This document shows, one piece after another, positions 17,259 through 24,916 of a stretch of DNA of 64,000 bases. The notes beneath the pieces are model-generated. The model was given only the letters and a program-made list of their open reading frames with translations. It ran no database searches and had not been told where the DNA came from. The stretch covers positions 6,448,001 to 6,512,000 of the forward strand of contig CP050890.1 in assembly GCA_016745215.1 (NCBI GenBank), in the 5' to 3' direction. Positions within the stretch are counted from its first letter, which is position 1; each line of letters begins with the position of its first letter. Both the position numbers and the translations under genes were made by a program. The DNA is from Thiohalocapsa sp. PB-PSB1 (GTDB lineage Bacteria > Pseudomonadota > Gammaproteobacteria > Chromatiales > Chromatiaceae).

Positions 17259-17597
17259 ATGGCCATCGAGGTCAATGGCAAAAGTATCGAAACCACCGCC
17301 AGTGGATTCCTGGTTGAACTCAATGATTGGGACGAAGACGTTGCCAGGGCCATCGCCCAGGCCGAAGGCATCGATCTCACCGACAAGCACTGGGATATCA
17401 TCAATTACCTGCGCGATGAATACTTCAATAATAATCAGCATCAACCCATGGAACGTGTCTTGCTGAAGGATATCGGCAAGGTATGGGGAGCTAAGCCCAG
17501 CAGTAAGGATGTTTACAAGCTGTTCCCGCTGGCTCCCACCAAGCAGGGCACCAAGATCGCCGGTCTACCGGAGGTACATCGCAAGGGCGGCTACTGA
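17259..17597 (+). CDS. DsrC/TusE-family paralogue lacking both redox cysteines
   Basis: A 112-residue DsrC-fold protein: MAIEVNGKSIETTASGFLV, the core LTDKHWDIINYLRDEYF and the arm LFPLAPTKQGTKIAGLPEV are clearly homologous to DsrC at 10273-10605. In the arm CysB is replaced (KQGT instead of KQAC) and the tail ends HRKGGY without CysA; the protein contains no cysteine at all. It therefore cannot carry sulfur in the DsrC manner. Cysteine-less DsrC relatives have been proposed to be regulatory. A good GAGAGGAG ribosome site precedes the ATG. It stands 180 bases behind the Cas6-like gene on the same strand. Confidence 0.9.
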   Translation: MAIEVNGKSIETTASGFLVELNDWDEDVARAIAQAEGIDLTDKHWDIINYLRDEYFNNNQHQPMERVLLKDIGKVWGAKPSSKDVYKLFPLAPTKQGTKIAGLPEVHRKGGY

Positions 17598-17727
17598 GGC
17601 AACAAATAGGCATGCCCTGCCAGCCTGGATGATCGGCCTCGAGCACAGTCTCGGCCAAGGCATGGCTGCAAATGCGTAAGCAAGCCATCCCGATCCGTAT
17701 CATGGCTAGGAGACGGGCCGAAGGTAA

Positions 17728-17752
17728 GCCCCTCATGACTGGCATGAGGGGC
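17728..17752. terminator. Strong hairpin downstream of the DsrC-like gene
   Basis: At about 17728-17752 a 10-bp perfect stem (GCCCCTCATG, five-base loop ACTGG, CATGAGGGGC) lies between the convergent DsrC-like (plus) and TusE-like (minus) genes. No long T-run follows on either strand, so it may be a bidirectional or Rho-assisted terminator. Confidence 0.5.
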
Positions 17753-17853
17753 TACTTCAATAAGTGGGCTGGGGTTTTAGTCAGGTCATATCCCAGGATG
17801 ATTACCTTAAGGAAGACCATCTATGAGGGGGTCATTTGGGGTCAATCATCTGC

Positions 17854-17895
17854 TGAGAATCATCTGGTGAGAATCATCTGGTGAGAATCATCTGG
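17854..17895. repeat. 14-bp unit tandem triplicate
   Basis: Three perfect copies of TGAGAATCATCTGG stand head to tail at about 17854-17867, 17868-17881 and 17882-17895, with a partial related copy (GTCAATCATCTGC) before them. The array ends 12 bases before the stop of the minus-strand TusE-like gene, in the non-coding space between convergent genes. Confidence 0.85.
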
Positions 17896-17906
17896 GGCAG
17901 ATCAGC

Positions 17907-18248
17907 TCAAGATGCGTGGTAGTAAAAGTCTGGAAGCCCGGCAATACGGCAGGCTTGCTTGCAACCGCCGTCGGGAAACAGACTTTCAAGGTTTCTGCGG
18001 GCACAAGGAGAATGCATAGAAACCTCATGCCCAATGCTGCGAATCATAACTTTGGGCGACGGTGGGATCTGATGAAAAGCATAATACTCGCGTAGGAACT
18101 GGATGACGGTCCAGTGACAATCGGTTAAGCTCAAGCCCTCATCGGCAGCTAGTGCGCGAGCGAGATCGTCATCCCAATCAGTGAAACTTGCCAGATGGCC
18201 TTTCTGATTGAAGTGTACCTCGCGGCCTGAGATCTGCATGGCAGTCAT
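17907..18248 (-). CDS. DsrC/TusE-family paralogue with CysB only
   Basis: A 113-residue DsrC-fold protein (FTDWDDDLARALAADEGLSL, LTDCHWTVIQFLREYYAFHQ). The arm reads GCKQACRIAGLPDFYYHAS: CysB is present and an extra cysteine lies three residues before it, but the penultimate CysA is lost. This is the reverse of TusE, which keeps CysA and lacks CysB. Additional cysteines occur at DCHW and HSPCARR. A ribosome site GAGGAG precedes the start, and a candidate promoter lies at 18499-18528. It faces the cysteine-free paralogue across a hairpin. Sulfur transfer through CysB alone or a regulatory role are both possible. Confidence 0.88.
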   Translation of the reverse strand: MTAMQISGREVHFNQKGHLASFTDWDDDLARALAADEGLSLTDCHWTVIQFLREYYAFHQIPPSPKVMIRSIGHEVSMHSPCARRNLESLFPDGGCKQACRIAGLPDFYYHAS

Positions 18249-18699
18249 TGGTCGAACTCCTCAACTCTCTTCGTTATGTGGACTGGATAGTAAGGCCCTG
18301 GATTCGTCGATCTAAAGGGCATACATCCGGGGGGGACCTGTAATTGGGCATTCATCGATCATGGGCTTCCTTAATCCTGAGGATGAGCTGCTAAAATCTT
18401 GGGTTGGCGACGGAATTTTTTTGTTATTGAGTCGATCATCGCCATGGCGGAAACGTGCTCGTGGACGCGCATGTGGACAAATAGGGACATAAGCGCATCT
18501 TATGATTCGAAACCGCTGAACCTGTCAATGCAATATAGCCTGTTAAGCTACCTGATGCTGAGTTAACAGTAGACATGGATCAAAAAGAAGTGTGATGTTG
18601 GACAAAATGTGGCGGACAGCTTCCAATGAGCGAACCAGCTGCTGCTGCATGGCCGGCAGACAGATGCATGAGCTTCATATCAACAGTCCGATTCAGATA
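18249..18699. other. Intergenic region between TusE-like and DUF302 genes
   Basis: About 450 bases without a credible gene. Besides the promoter candidate listed separately it shows a G-run (about 18330), a T-run (about 18419) and no repeat or hairpin that I could make out. Confidence 0.5.
18499..18528 (-). promoter_or_regulatory. Candidate sigma-70 promoter of the TusE-like gene
   Basis: Minus-strand TTGACA (plus 18523-18528) and CATAAG (plus 18499-18504, four of six matches to TATAAT) are 18 bases apart. Transcription would run towards the gene at 17907-18248 with a leader of about 240 bases. Pattern match only. Confidence 0.35.
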
Positions 18700-19161
18700 T
18701 CACCAGCTCACCGCACTTTCGGCAACGCCACGCAACATCTCGGCAACTTCCTTCATCACGGCGCTGTTCTCGATTTGATCGGGAGGAATGGCGTGATGCA
18801 CGACATAGGTGATATCCGATCGATCCGGCAGCGTGTAGACAGCGACGACAAATGGACAGTTGATGATCCACTCTGGATTCTCTGCAGCCATCTTGCGCGA
18901 TAGCACGGCGCTACAAAACTCGATGGAGTTGGCCTGGGTGTAGATCGGCTCGTTCATACCAAGATCCTTACCGGTACGCTCTAACATCTCGCCGATATGC
19001 ATGACGTTATTGATGTACATGCCGCGTTCTTCTATCGCGAGTTTCAAGCCGTCCATTACATCCACAAAACTGCTGTCGCTCTGATAGACCGCGTAGCCAC
19101 CGGCTTGGGTGGCGGAAGTCAGAGCAGCGAAAGCGCCGATCAGAAGGGATCTGAATCGCAT
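18700..19161 (-). CDS. Exported DUF302-family protein
   Basis: A 153-residue protein with a cleavable signal peptide (MRFRSLLIGAFAALTSATQA) followed by one DUF302 domain (GLKLAIEERGMYINNVMHIG, QANSIEFCSAVLSRKM, CPFVVAVYTLPD). DUF302 proteins bind no known ligand with certainty; several occur beside sulfur-oxidation genes. It would act in the periplasm. Two cysteines are present in the mature part. It lies between a DsrC-like gene and the sulfur globule protein on the same strand, about 200 bases downstream of the latter, which suggests a role in periplasmic sulfur handling. Function is inferred from place only. Confidence 0.82.
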   Translation of the reverse strand: MRFRSLLIGAFAALTSATQAGGYAVYQSDSSFVDVMDGLKLAIEERGMYINNVMHIGEMLERTGKDLGMNEPIYTQANSIEFCSAVLSRKMAAENPEWIINCPFVVAVYTLPDRSDITYVVHHAIPPDQIENSAVMKEVAEMLRGVAESAVSW

Positions 19162-19310
19162 GGATCAAGTATCCTCGGAATAGCTTTGCCAATCAGGCAA
19201 GTCTCTCTTAAACCTCTAAATCTATTATGTTTAGTCTGCTTCCCGGGCAGCCGTCGTGCACGTTTGTTCGTTCAAGCCCCGCCGAGCCGGCGAGGCATCC
19301 GTTTCGTTTC

Positions 19311-19349
19311 CAGATGACTGGCTCAGATGACTGGCTCAGATGACTGGCG
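19311..19349. repeat. 13-bp unit tandem triplicate behind the sulfur globule gene
   Basis: CAGATGACTGGCT is repeated three times head to tail (about 19311-19323, 19324-19336, 19337-19349; last base differs). The array ends nine bases from the stop codon of the minus-strand sulfur globule gene, that is, in its 3' untranslated region. Confidence 0.85.
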
Positions 19350-19358
19350 CAAATCGCC

Positions 19359-19844
19359 TCAGTACTGGTCCATCGGGCGGAAAGCCGGAGCCGCTGGCCA
19401 AGTATCGCCGCCAGGCGCCGGTCGCGAGGTATTCTGTCGGCTCTCGAGTTGATCGATACGACGCTTCAAAGCTTCAATTTCCTGATCCTTTGCATCATTG
19501 GAGCCGGCGGCCGGCGCGCTAACGGCTGGGGCTGTCATAGCAGGTGCAGTATAGCCAGGTACAGCACCAGGCGCATATCCACCATATCCTCCATAGCCGT
19601 AGGGGATTCCACCATAGCCGTAGCCGGGAACGCCATAACCACCGTATCCAGGAGCGCCATAGGGGCCTCCCAAGTAGGGACCACCATAGGGAGCATCGTA
19701 GTAGTAGTCATCGTTGTAATTATCGCCACCGAACCAGCGTCCGGGATTAAACATGTCTCCAAAGCCAAGGGCTTGAACGCTGGGAGCGGCCAGCAAGGCC
19801 GCGAGCGCGATTGTTTTGATAACAGGGCGCGGGTTAGTTGCCAC
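19359..19844 (-). CDS. Sulfur globule protein-like secreted Gly/Tyr-rich protein
   Basis: A secreted structural protein of about 161 residues. After a signal peptide (VIKTIALAALLAAPSVQA) the mature part starts GFGDMFNPGRWFGGD and continues with a Gly-, Tyr- and Pro-rich repeat zone (YGGPYLGGPYGAPGYGGYG and similar units, about residues 50-105). A short coiled-coil segment KDQEIEALKRRIDQLESRQ follows near the C-terminus. The Gly/Tyr-rich part resembles the A. vinosum sulfur globule envelope proteins, which coat periplasmic sulfur globules; the extra coiled coil is not a feature I know from them. I chose the GTG at 19844, which has GGAGG upstream; the frame extends to 19868. Confidence 0.75.
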   Translation of the reverse strand: MATNPRPVIKTIALAALLAAPSVQALGFGDMFNPGRWFGGDNYNDDYYYDAPYGGPYLGGPYGAPGYGGYGVPGYGYGGIPYGYGGYGGYAPGAVPGYTAPAMTAPAVSAPAAGSNDAKDQEIEALKRRIDQLESRQNTSRPAPGGDTWPAAPAFRPMDQY

Positions 19845-20753
19845 AGGGATAGTCCTCCATCGGCACAAATATGAATGGTTTAAGATACTCGAATGTAGGT
19901 CAGCGCGTTCGCGGCGCTCTCTAGTCGCCTTCAGCGCGCGCTTTTAAGGATACTACAGCCCAGCGCGGCTGGCAGCATCGCGTATCGAAACGCCAGCGAT
20001 TCCCGCCGTGTAAGCGTATGATCGCCCGAGCGCGTGTGGAGACCGTATAGACGAGCATACGTCTGGCCACGAGACGACGTTGTTTTTCTGACTGGCTGTT
20101 TGATCACCCTCAACATGTTTCTTCAAGCACCGTAGGGCGGGAAAGCGAAGCGCATCCCGCCGACTCCGCTGCATTTCGGTTTGCCAGAGAGCCGAAGGCG
20201 AGATCGATCCGTTGCCGCCAGCGCCGTCCGCAGCGATCAGGATTCCCCGCGCTCGCGTCTTGAATGCGTGGACGCGGACCTCTTCGGGCTGTCTTCCACG
20301 CGTCTGCATCTCCGCGCGACGATGTGTTGCGGCTTGCGCAGCGACGCAACGGGAAATTGCAATCTCATCGACCATTCCTCTATCACAGCGGAGCACTCAT
20401 CATCTGAAGTCTTCTGGTTCTTAGGTAGGTGGCGGGTAGGGTGTTCAATTTGGCCTTCTTCACGCACTTTTCGCTCCTGCAGATCTGTGTGCAGCGCCTG
20501 GATAGACGGAGGGCGTAAGGCGTTGATATATAGCTGAATACAGTTCAGCCGGTGATGCAAGGAAACTGTGTGAGTCGGGCCAAGCCAGGACCGTCCAGAT
20601 TGAACTACCTAGGTGGTGGGCCAGGTAGGGGCATGGTTATTTGGGTTTGCTTAAGCCTGCTCAAACCAGCATAAATAGGCCGCCCCCAAGTAACCACCCT
20701 CCTTGCGATTTTCAGAAATCAGGAAACTTCAGCTCATAATGAGCCGCTTATTT
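19845..20753. other. Gene-free region with repeat-like DNA
   Basis: About 900 bases with only shadow frames. Around 20133-20160 lies GGGCGGGA...TCCCGCC, a 7-bp stem of the REP-like kind that is frequent in bacterial spacers. The rest shows no codon pattern, RNA gene or transposase remnant I could identify. It separates the sulfur block from the hyp genes. Confidence 0.45.
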
Positions 20754-21503
20754 TTAACGATTCCTAAGGATCTCAGCGCGCAGCCAATCGAGCCAGGAAG
20801 CGATGCCTTCAGTACCCTGTCGAGACGATAACCTCTGCACCGGCGCCGCGCTGGCAAGCTTGCGTATCAGGGTCTCGGCTCGGCCCGGATCGAAGTCGTC
20901 CAGATAGGCCAGCAGATCGGTCTTGGTCAGCAATACCAAGTCTGCGGCACGAAAAATGACTGGATACTTGGCTGGCTTGTCGTCGCCCTCGGGCACCGAC
21001 AACAAAATCACATTGCGGTGCTGACCTAGATCGAAGCTGGCTGGACAGACAAGATTACCGACATTCTCGATGAACAGGATGTCGATGTTTGTCAAATCAA
21101 GATGATGCAATGCATCGTGGACCATGTGCGCGTCCAGATGGCAAGCGCTGCCAGTGGCGATCTGAATAGCCTCGACGTCCTTAGCGCGGATACGCTCGGC
21201 ATCATTTTCGGTTTCCAAATCGCCCTCGACGACGGCGATGCATGCCTCATCGCGCAGAGCATCAATGGTGACCTCGAGCAGGCTCGTTTTGCCAGCGCCG
21301 GGAGACGACATCAGATTTACGGCCAATACGCCGTGCTGGTCGAAATGTTCTCGGTTATGCGCTGCCTGCCGGTCATTTTCGCTGAGCAGACTTTGCAGCA
21401 CCTCCACAGCGGCATGGCCATCGCTGGTTCTGGCATGTTTGCCATCCGCGCGAAGAAAGGATTCATTGCCGGGGGTAATGGCACAGCCACAGGTGTCACA
21501 CAT
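20754..21503 (-). CDS. hypB: HypB, GTPase for nickel insertion into hydrogenase
   Basis: A 249-residue HypB. It has the N-terminal CDTCGC metal motif, the P-loop MSSPGAGKTSLLE (about residues 64-76), the Walker B-like VEGDLETENDAERI and the nucleotide-specificity region LTKTDLL. The central metal site CHLDAHMVHDAL is also present. HypB hydrolyses GTP to drive nickel delivery with HypA to the large subunit of [NiFe] hydrogenases in the cytoplasm. Only a short His-containing stretch (GKHARTSDGH) replaces the long His tail of some HypB proteins. It follows hypA by 14 bases, so the two are co-transcribed. No hydrogenase structural gene is in the window. Confidence 0.95.
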   Translation of the reverse strand: MCDTCGCAITPGNESFLRADGKHARTSDGHAAVEVLQSLLSENDRQAAHNREHFDQHGVLAVNLMSSPGAGKTSLLEVTIDALRDEACIAVVEGDLETENDAERIRAKDVEAIQIATGSACHLDAHMVHDALHHLDLTNIDILFIENVGNLVCPASFDLGQHRNVILLSVPEGDDKPAKYPVIFRAADLVLLTKTDLLAYLDDFDPGRAETLIRKLASAAPVQRLSSRQGTEGIASWLDWLRAEILRNR

Positions 21504-21517
21504 GGTCTTCTCCGAAG

Positions 21518-21910
21518 TCAGGAAATCGATGTCGAACTGGACAGGCCTTGTGCAGACGCAGCGTCCGGGATGCGCAGTTCCAGGTTGGCCAGCAACATTT
21601 CATCACCACTGAGCAGACGCGTGCGCCAGCCGCCGCAGTTACTACAGACGAGCTGATTGGGCAGGGCCTCGGTTTCAGCCCCGCATTCCCTACATAGAAC
21701 TCGAATGGGCGCTGGCTCAATGTCCAACAGGGCATGCTCAGCAAGGGTCCCTGCGGCCGCCAGCGGATAGGCATTCGCCAAAAGCGGTGCCTCGACGCCG
21801 GACAGAGGACCGATGCGCAGTACAATGCGTACAACGCGATCGGCGCCGTGCTCGCGGGCGATTCTCTCCACTTGATCGAGCAGCGACAGGCAAACCGACA
21901 ATTCGTGCAT
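21518..21910 (-). CDS. hypA: HypA, nickel-binding hydrogenase maturation factor
   Basis: A 130-residue HypA. It begins with the nickel-binding MHE motif and has the zinc site CRECG...CSNCG (about residues 73-92). It hands nickel to the hydrogenase large subunit with HypB. The C-terminal tail of about 15 residues beyond the usual 113-115 is a small extension. The start at 21910 is fixed because nickel binding needs the N-terminal methionine-histidine pair. First gene of the hypAB pair. Confidence 0.95.
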   Translation of the reverse strand: MHELSVCLSLLDQVERIAREHGADRVVRIVLRIGPLSGVEAPLLANAYPLAAAGTLAEHALLDIEPAPIRVLCRECGAETEALPNQLVCSNCGGWRTRLLSGDEMLLANLELRIPDAASAQGLSSSTSIS

Positions 21911-22378
21911 AGCTTTAGCTCATGGTAGCCAACATCGACTTTACTCTGCCATGTCAAAGGTAGCATTCAAGATCAGCAGCGCCAAGGCGTGCCTGCTGAA
22001 ATCGAACCACCGACTTGCACCGAAGCAGGAAACTCGCCGCACCCGATAGCAGATCAACGGCCAGGGCGAAGCCAATCCAGGATTGATGAATGAACAATTG
22101 GCAGACTAACCTGCACAGGGATGGCTCGCACTGACCGCGCGCAACTACCGCTGCCCGAGATCGTCGTGCCCGGGTGCAAGCGCCGGCGCAACGGCCTCAG
22201 CAGCGGGGAAGCCCCAAATCGCCAAATCGTATCGCCTTCCATGAGTGGTTAATCGAGCACAGGATCGGAACGCTCTGATGAACCGTCTGGTCATCTGGCA
22301 GCACTTGAAACAACGACGAATTGCAGCACAATGTGGGCCACTTTTTTAATCGTTCTGATTCCAATTGTTCTAATTAGC
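21911..22378. other. Divergent intergenic region hypA / alpha-beta hydrolase
   Basis: About 470 bases between divergent genes. It should carry promoters for both. No gene, hairpin or repeat stands out. An apparent T-loop-like word near 21990 does not belong to a tRNA. Confidence 0.45.
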
Positions 22379-23188
22379 ATGCCAAAGCTCAAGATCGCCG
22401 ATATCCATCTATACTATGAAACTGCTGGACGCGGGCAACCGGTTCTCTTTCTCCATGGTTTGGGCTCCAGCAGCCGTGACTGGGAATCGCAGGTGCGCGT
22501 ATGCTCCAAACATTACCAAACAATGACTGTCGATCTGCGCGGTCACGGTCAATCCGATAAGCCACGAGGCGCCGCCTATGGCATTCCTCTGTTTGCCTCC
22601 GATACGGCAGCATTGCTGCAGGCGCTGGGTTTGGGTCCAGCGCATGTGGTTGGACTGTCCATGGGTGGCATGGTCGCTTTCCAGCTCGCTTTGAACTCAC
22701 CTCAACAGGTCAAAAGCCTGGTGATCGTCAACAGCCAACCGGAGCTGAAGCTGCGCACCTGGCAGGAGCGCATGAATGGGCTGACACGTCTGCTGATCAT
22801 CAAACTGCTGGGAATGCGCAAGATGGGCCAGGTGCTGAGTAAGAAATTGTTCCCGGAGGCAAGCCAGGTCGATCTGCGTGCTGCATTCATCGCACGCTGG
22901 GCAGATAACGATGCACGGGCCTATTATCGAACACTGAAGTCGTTGATCGGTTGGAGTGTCGCCGAGCGCTTATCAGAAATCAGCTGTCGCACGCTGGTTA
23001 TCGGTGCCGGACAAGATTACACATCGACGGCATTCAAACAGGGCTATGTGGATCAAATGCCGAACGCAACACTGGTGACCATCCAGAATGCACGCCATTT
23101 CCTTCCGCTGGAGCGACCGGATGCTTTCAACCAGGTTCTGATGGAGTTCTTGTCCGACGTTGACGCGAGCGTGCCGATCAACCGCTGA
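22379..23188 (+). CDS. Alpha/beta-fold hydrolase
   Basis: A 269-residue protein of the alpha/beta hydrolase superfamily. Seen are the oxyanion-hole motif LFLHGLGSSSRDW (about residues 22-34), the nucleophile elbow VGLSMGGMVAF with catalytic Ser near 95, an acid candidate in GAGQDYTS and the histidine in NARHFLPLERP. The substrate is unknown; relatives include esterases, lactonases and 3-oxoadipate enol-lactonase-like enzymes. Start at 22379 (MPKLKIADIHLYYE) is more likely than the in-frame codon at 22331, whose product would begin with a hydrophobic extension. It stands alone, divergent from hypA. Confidence 0.85.
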   Translation: MPKLKIADIHLYYETAGRGQPVLFLHGLGSSSRDWESQVRVCSKHYQTMTVDLRGHGQSDKPRGAAYGIPLFASDTAALLQALGLGPAHVVGLSMGGMVAFQLALNSPQQVKSLVIVNSQPELKLRTWQERMNGLTRLLIIKLLGMRKMGQVLSKKLFPEASQVDLRAAFIARWADNDARAYYRTLKSLIGWSVAERLSEISCRTLVIGAGQDYTSTAFKQGYVDQMPNATLVTIQNARHFLPLERPDAFNQVLMEFLSDVDASVPINR

Positions 23189-23241
23189 AGCAGCGATTCA
23201 GAGAGGAGCCGCGCGCCGGCACGCCACCGGCCTTCACCCCT

Positions 23242-23270
23242 AAGGCGATTTCTCGCCGGCAATCGCCTAA
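23242..23270. repeat. Solo end-to-end copy of the GGCGATTT inverted element
   Basis: TAAGGCGATTTCTCGCCGG followed by CAATCGCCTAA joins the two ends of the 155-bp element found at 24760-24916 and 54439-54593 with almost no interior. It lies in the roughly 290-base gap between two convergent genes, which otherwise contains nothing I recognise. Confidence 0.5.
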
Positions 23271-23481
23271 GCAGGTCTGTGCGCGCTCATCGCCCTCGTC
23301 TGCTGGACGCCGGTGCGCAAGCGCTCCGCGAGTGCATCGGACCTGAGTAAGGCTGCTTATGCATGCCACGTTCAGTCGAGCCAGCAGCATCTCGTTTCGT
23401 ATTGATCTGTGTTTCCCCGCCGCGTCGGCATTGTCCTTCGGATCACCGATCAGCATCGATCTACAGAGTCGCTTGGGTTGC

Positions 23482-24306
23482 CTATCCATGCTCATCGTCT
23501 CGATAACCTTGCTTGATGCGTGCGAGCTCTTCCTCGACAAGACGACGCGCAGCAGCCTCGGCATCGGCACGCTTGGTCTCGGCCTCGGCACGCTTGGTCT
23601 CGGCCTCGGCACGCTTGGCTTCGGCATCGGCACGCTTGGCTTCGGCATCGGCGCGCTTGGCTTCGGCATCGGCACGTTTGGCTTCGGCCTCAGCCGGAGT
23701 GGGCAAGATTCGCCCATTCGCGTCGTAGAAGCGCGGCACCTTAACCAGGTCGTAGCCGGCGCTAAATCGGTACTCGTCAAGCCCCACCCACAGTTGGAGT
23801 TCCTCGCTCCATAATTGGCCCGATCTGTTCGGCGTGAGTGCTTGATAGGCGCCACCGAACAGTCGCCAACCCCGTAGCCGTTCGTTGCTGGGATCGTAGA
23901 TTAGATACTCCGGGGTCTTGAGCACCTGTTCGTAGATCGCTTTCTTCTCCGTACGGTCGAAATGTTCCGTACTTGGCGAGGCAAGCTCAATGACGAAGTC
24001 CGGGGTTAGTCCATTCTCCTCCCAGACTACCCAGGAATTGCGCATGTGGGCGCTTGCGACCCCCTTGACCACGAAGAAGTCAGGCCCTCGGAAGTTGCGT
24101 GTCTTGACTTGATTCGGATCGAAGTAGACGAACATATCCCCCGCAATATAGATGTCGCTACGATTGCGCGTGTGATGACGCAGGATGTCGATCAGCAGAG
24201 ACATCGCCGAGACGTGCCAATCCGATTCCATGGGGATACCGTCGCTGTAAGGGAGGTCGGACCCGCGCACTCGGTTTAAGCGGTGATCGAATGCTGACTG
24301 AGGCAT
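23482..24306 (-). CDS. Uma2-family (DUF820) PD-(D/E)XK nuclease-like protein with coiled-coil tail
   Basis: A 274-residue protein. The Uma2 domain (about residues 25-185) shows the nuclease-like pattern: an acidic residue in FRGPDFFVVKG and TPDFVIELASPSTEHFDRTEKKAIYEQVLK cut here into VIELASPST and RTEKKAIYEQ for the E...S/T...K motif, then PEYLIYDPSNERLRGW. The C-terminal 70 residues are seven near-identical KRADAEA-type heptads, an uninterrupted coiled coil built from 21-bp DNA repeats. Uma2 proteins are common in cyanobacteria and purple sulfur bacteria; their function is not firmly known. Start at 24306 (MPQSAFDHRL) is chosen; 24390 is possible. Confidence 0.85.
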   Translation of the reverse strand: MPQSAFDHRLNRVRGSDLPYSDGIPMESDWHVSAMSLLIDILRHHTRNRSDIYIAGDMFVYFDPNQVKTRNFRGPDFFVVKGVASAHMRNSWVVWEENGLTPDFVIELASPSTEHFDRTEKKAIYEQVLKTPEYLIYDPSNERLRGWRLFGGAYQALTPNRSGQLWSEELQLWVGLDEYRFSAGYDLVKVPRFYDANGRILPTPAEAEAKRADAEAKRADAEAKRADAEAKRAEAETKRAEAETKRADAEAAARRLVEEELARIKQGYRDDEHG

Positions 24307-24473
24307 GCTCGTTGTCCGGTTTGTATGCTGGATAAGGAAAGGCGCAGCGTTCAGGTGCCGCCAAAATATTGCATTATTGCAGTCTTGCAAAGGCCATGCA
24401 AAGGCATTGGCTGTTGCCGACGGCGATGGCTGGCACCCTTGCCATCCGCCTGTTCGTCTCCGCAGCTAAGGCA

Positions 24474-24636
24474 TAGGCTGTCGAAAATCGCCTGTTTCCT
24501 GCCGTTTTCATCTCCTCGCATTTGTGTCGCACATGAGGTCTTCATATTATTGATTTTAAAAGGGTTTCGGTATACCGAGTGACAGGGAAACTAGGTGCAC
24601 TTTAAATAGGAAGGCTGAGGGATATTCGACAGCCTA
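24474..24636. mobile_element. MITE-like element, family 1 copy A
   Basis: Ends are TAGGCTGTCGAAAAT and ATATTCGACAGCCTA, imperfect terminal inverted repeats shared with copies B and C. Flanks are GCTAAGGCA and GCCAAGGCG (seven of nine positions equal), a decayed 9-bp target duplication. The 163-bp element has an interior unlike B and C and codes for nothing visible. It lies upstream of the Uma2 gene. Confidence 0.75.
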
Positions 24637-24759
24637 GCCAAGGCGTAAGCCAAATCTCAATGTGCTTGTTAATCCATGTCACGCCTTCCGCCTACTCGAT
24701 CCGTGTCTACGATCTCCCTGGTCCTATCGTATAGCGGAAATAAAGATATTTCGGTTTCC

Positions 24760-24916
24760 GGCGGTTGCCGGGGAGATATAGATCAACTGGCGCCGGATTC
24801 TCGTTCGCCTTCGTGAAGCGGCAACCCGCCCATCGCCGCTCCATGGGCGGGTTGCCGCAACAATGAAGGCGGACGAGAAGACAAGCCAGGTGGTAGTTTT
24901 CTCGACAGAAATCGCC
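24760..24916. repeat. Short inverted-end element, family 2 copy 1
   Basis: A 157-bp element whose ends are imperfect inverted repeats (GGCGGTTGCCGGGGAGATA and, reversed, GGCGATTTCTGTCGAGAAA). Inside, GGCGCCGGATTCTCGTTCGC and GACGAGAAGACAAGCCAGGT are shared with the inverted copy at 54439-54593. It abuts the stop codon of the SNF2 helicase. Confidence 0.65.

Noticed and set aside
19953..20396. 147-residue minus-strand frame
   Set aside because: Arg/Ala-rich composition and lack of domain or ribosome site; it covers REP-like spacer DNA.
21985..22025. tRNA-like word GGTTCGATTTC on the minus strand
   Set aside because: The T-stem does not pair and no acceptor or anticodon stem is found around it.
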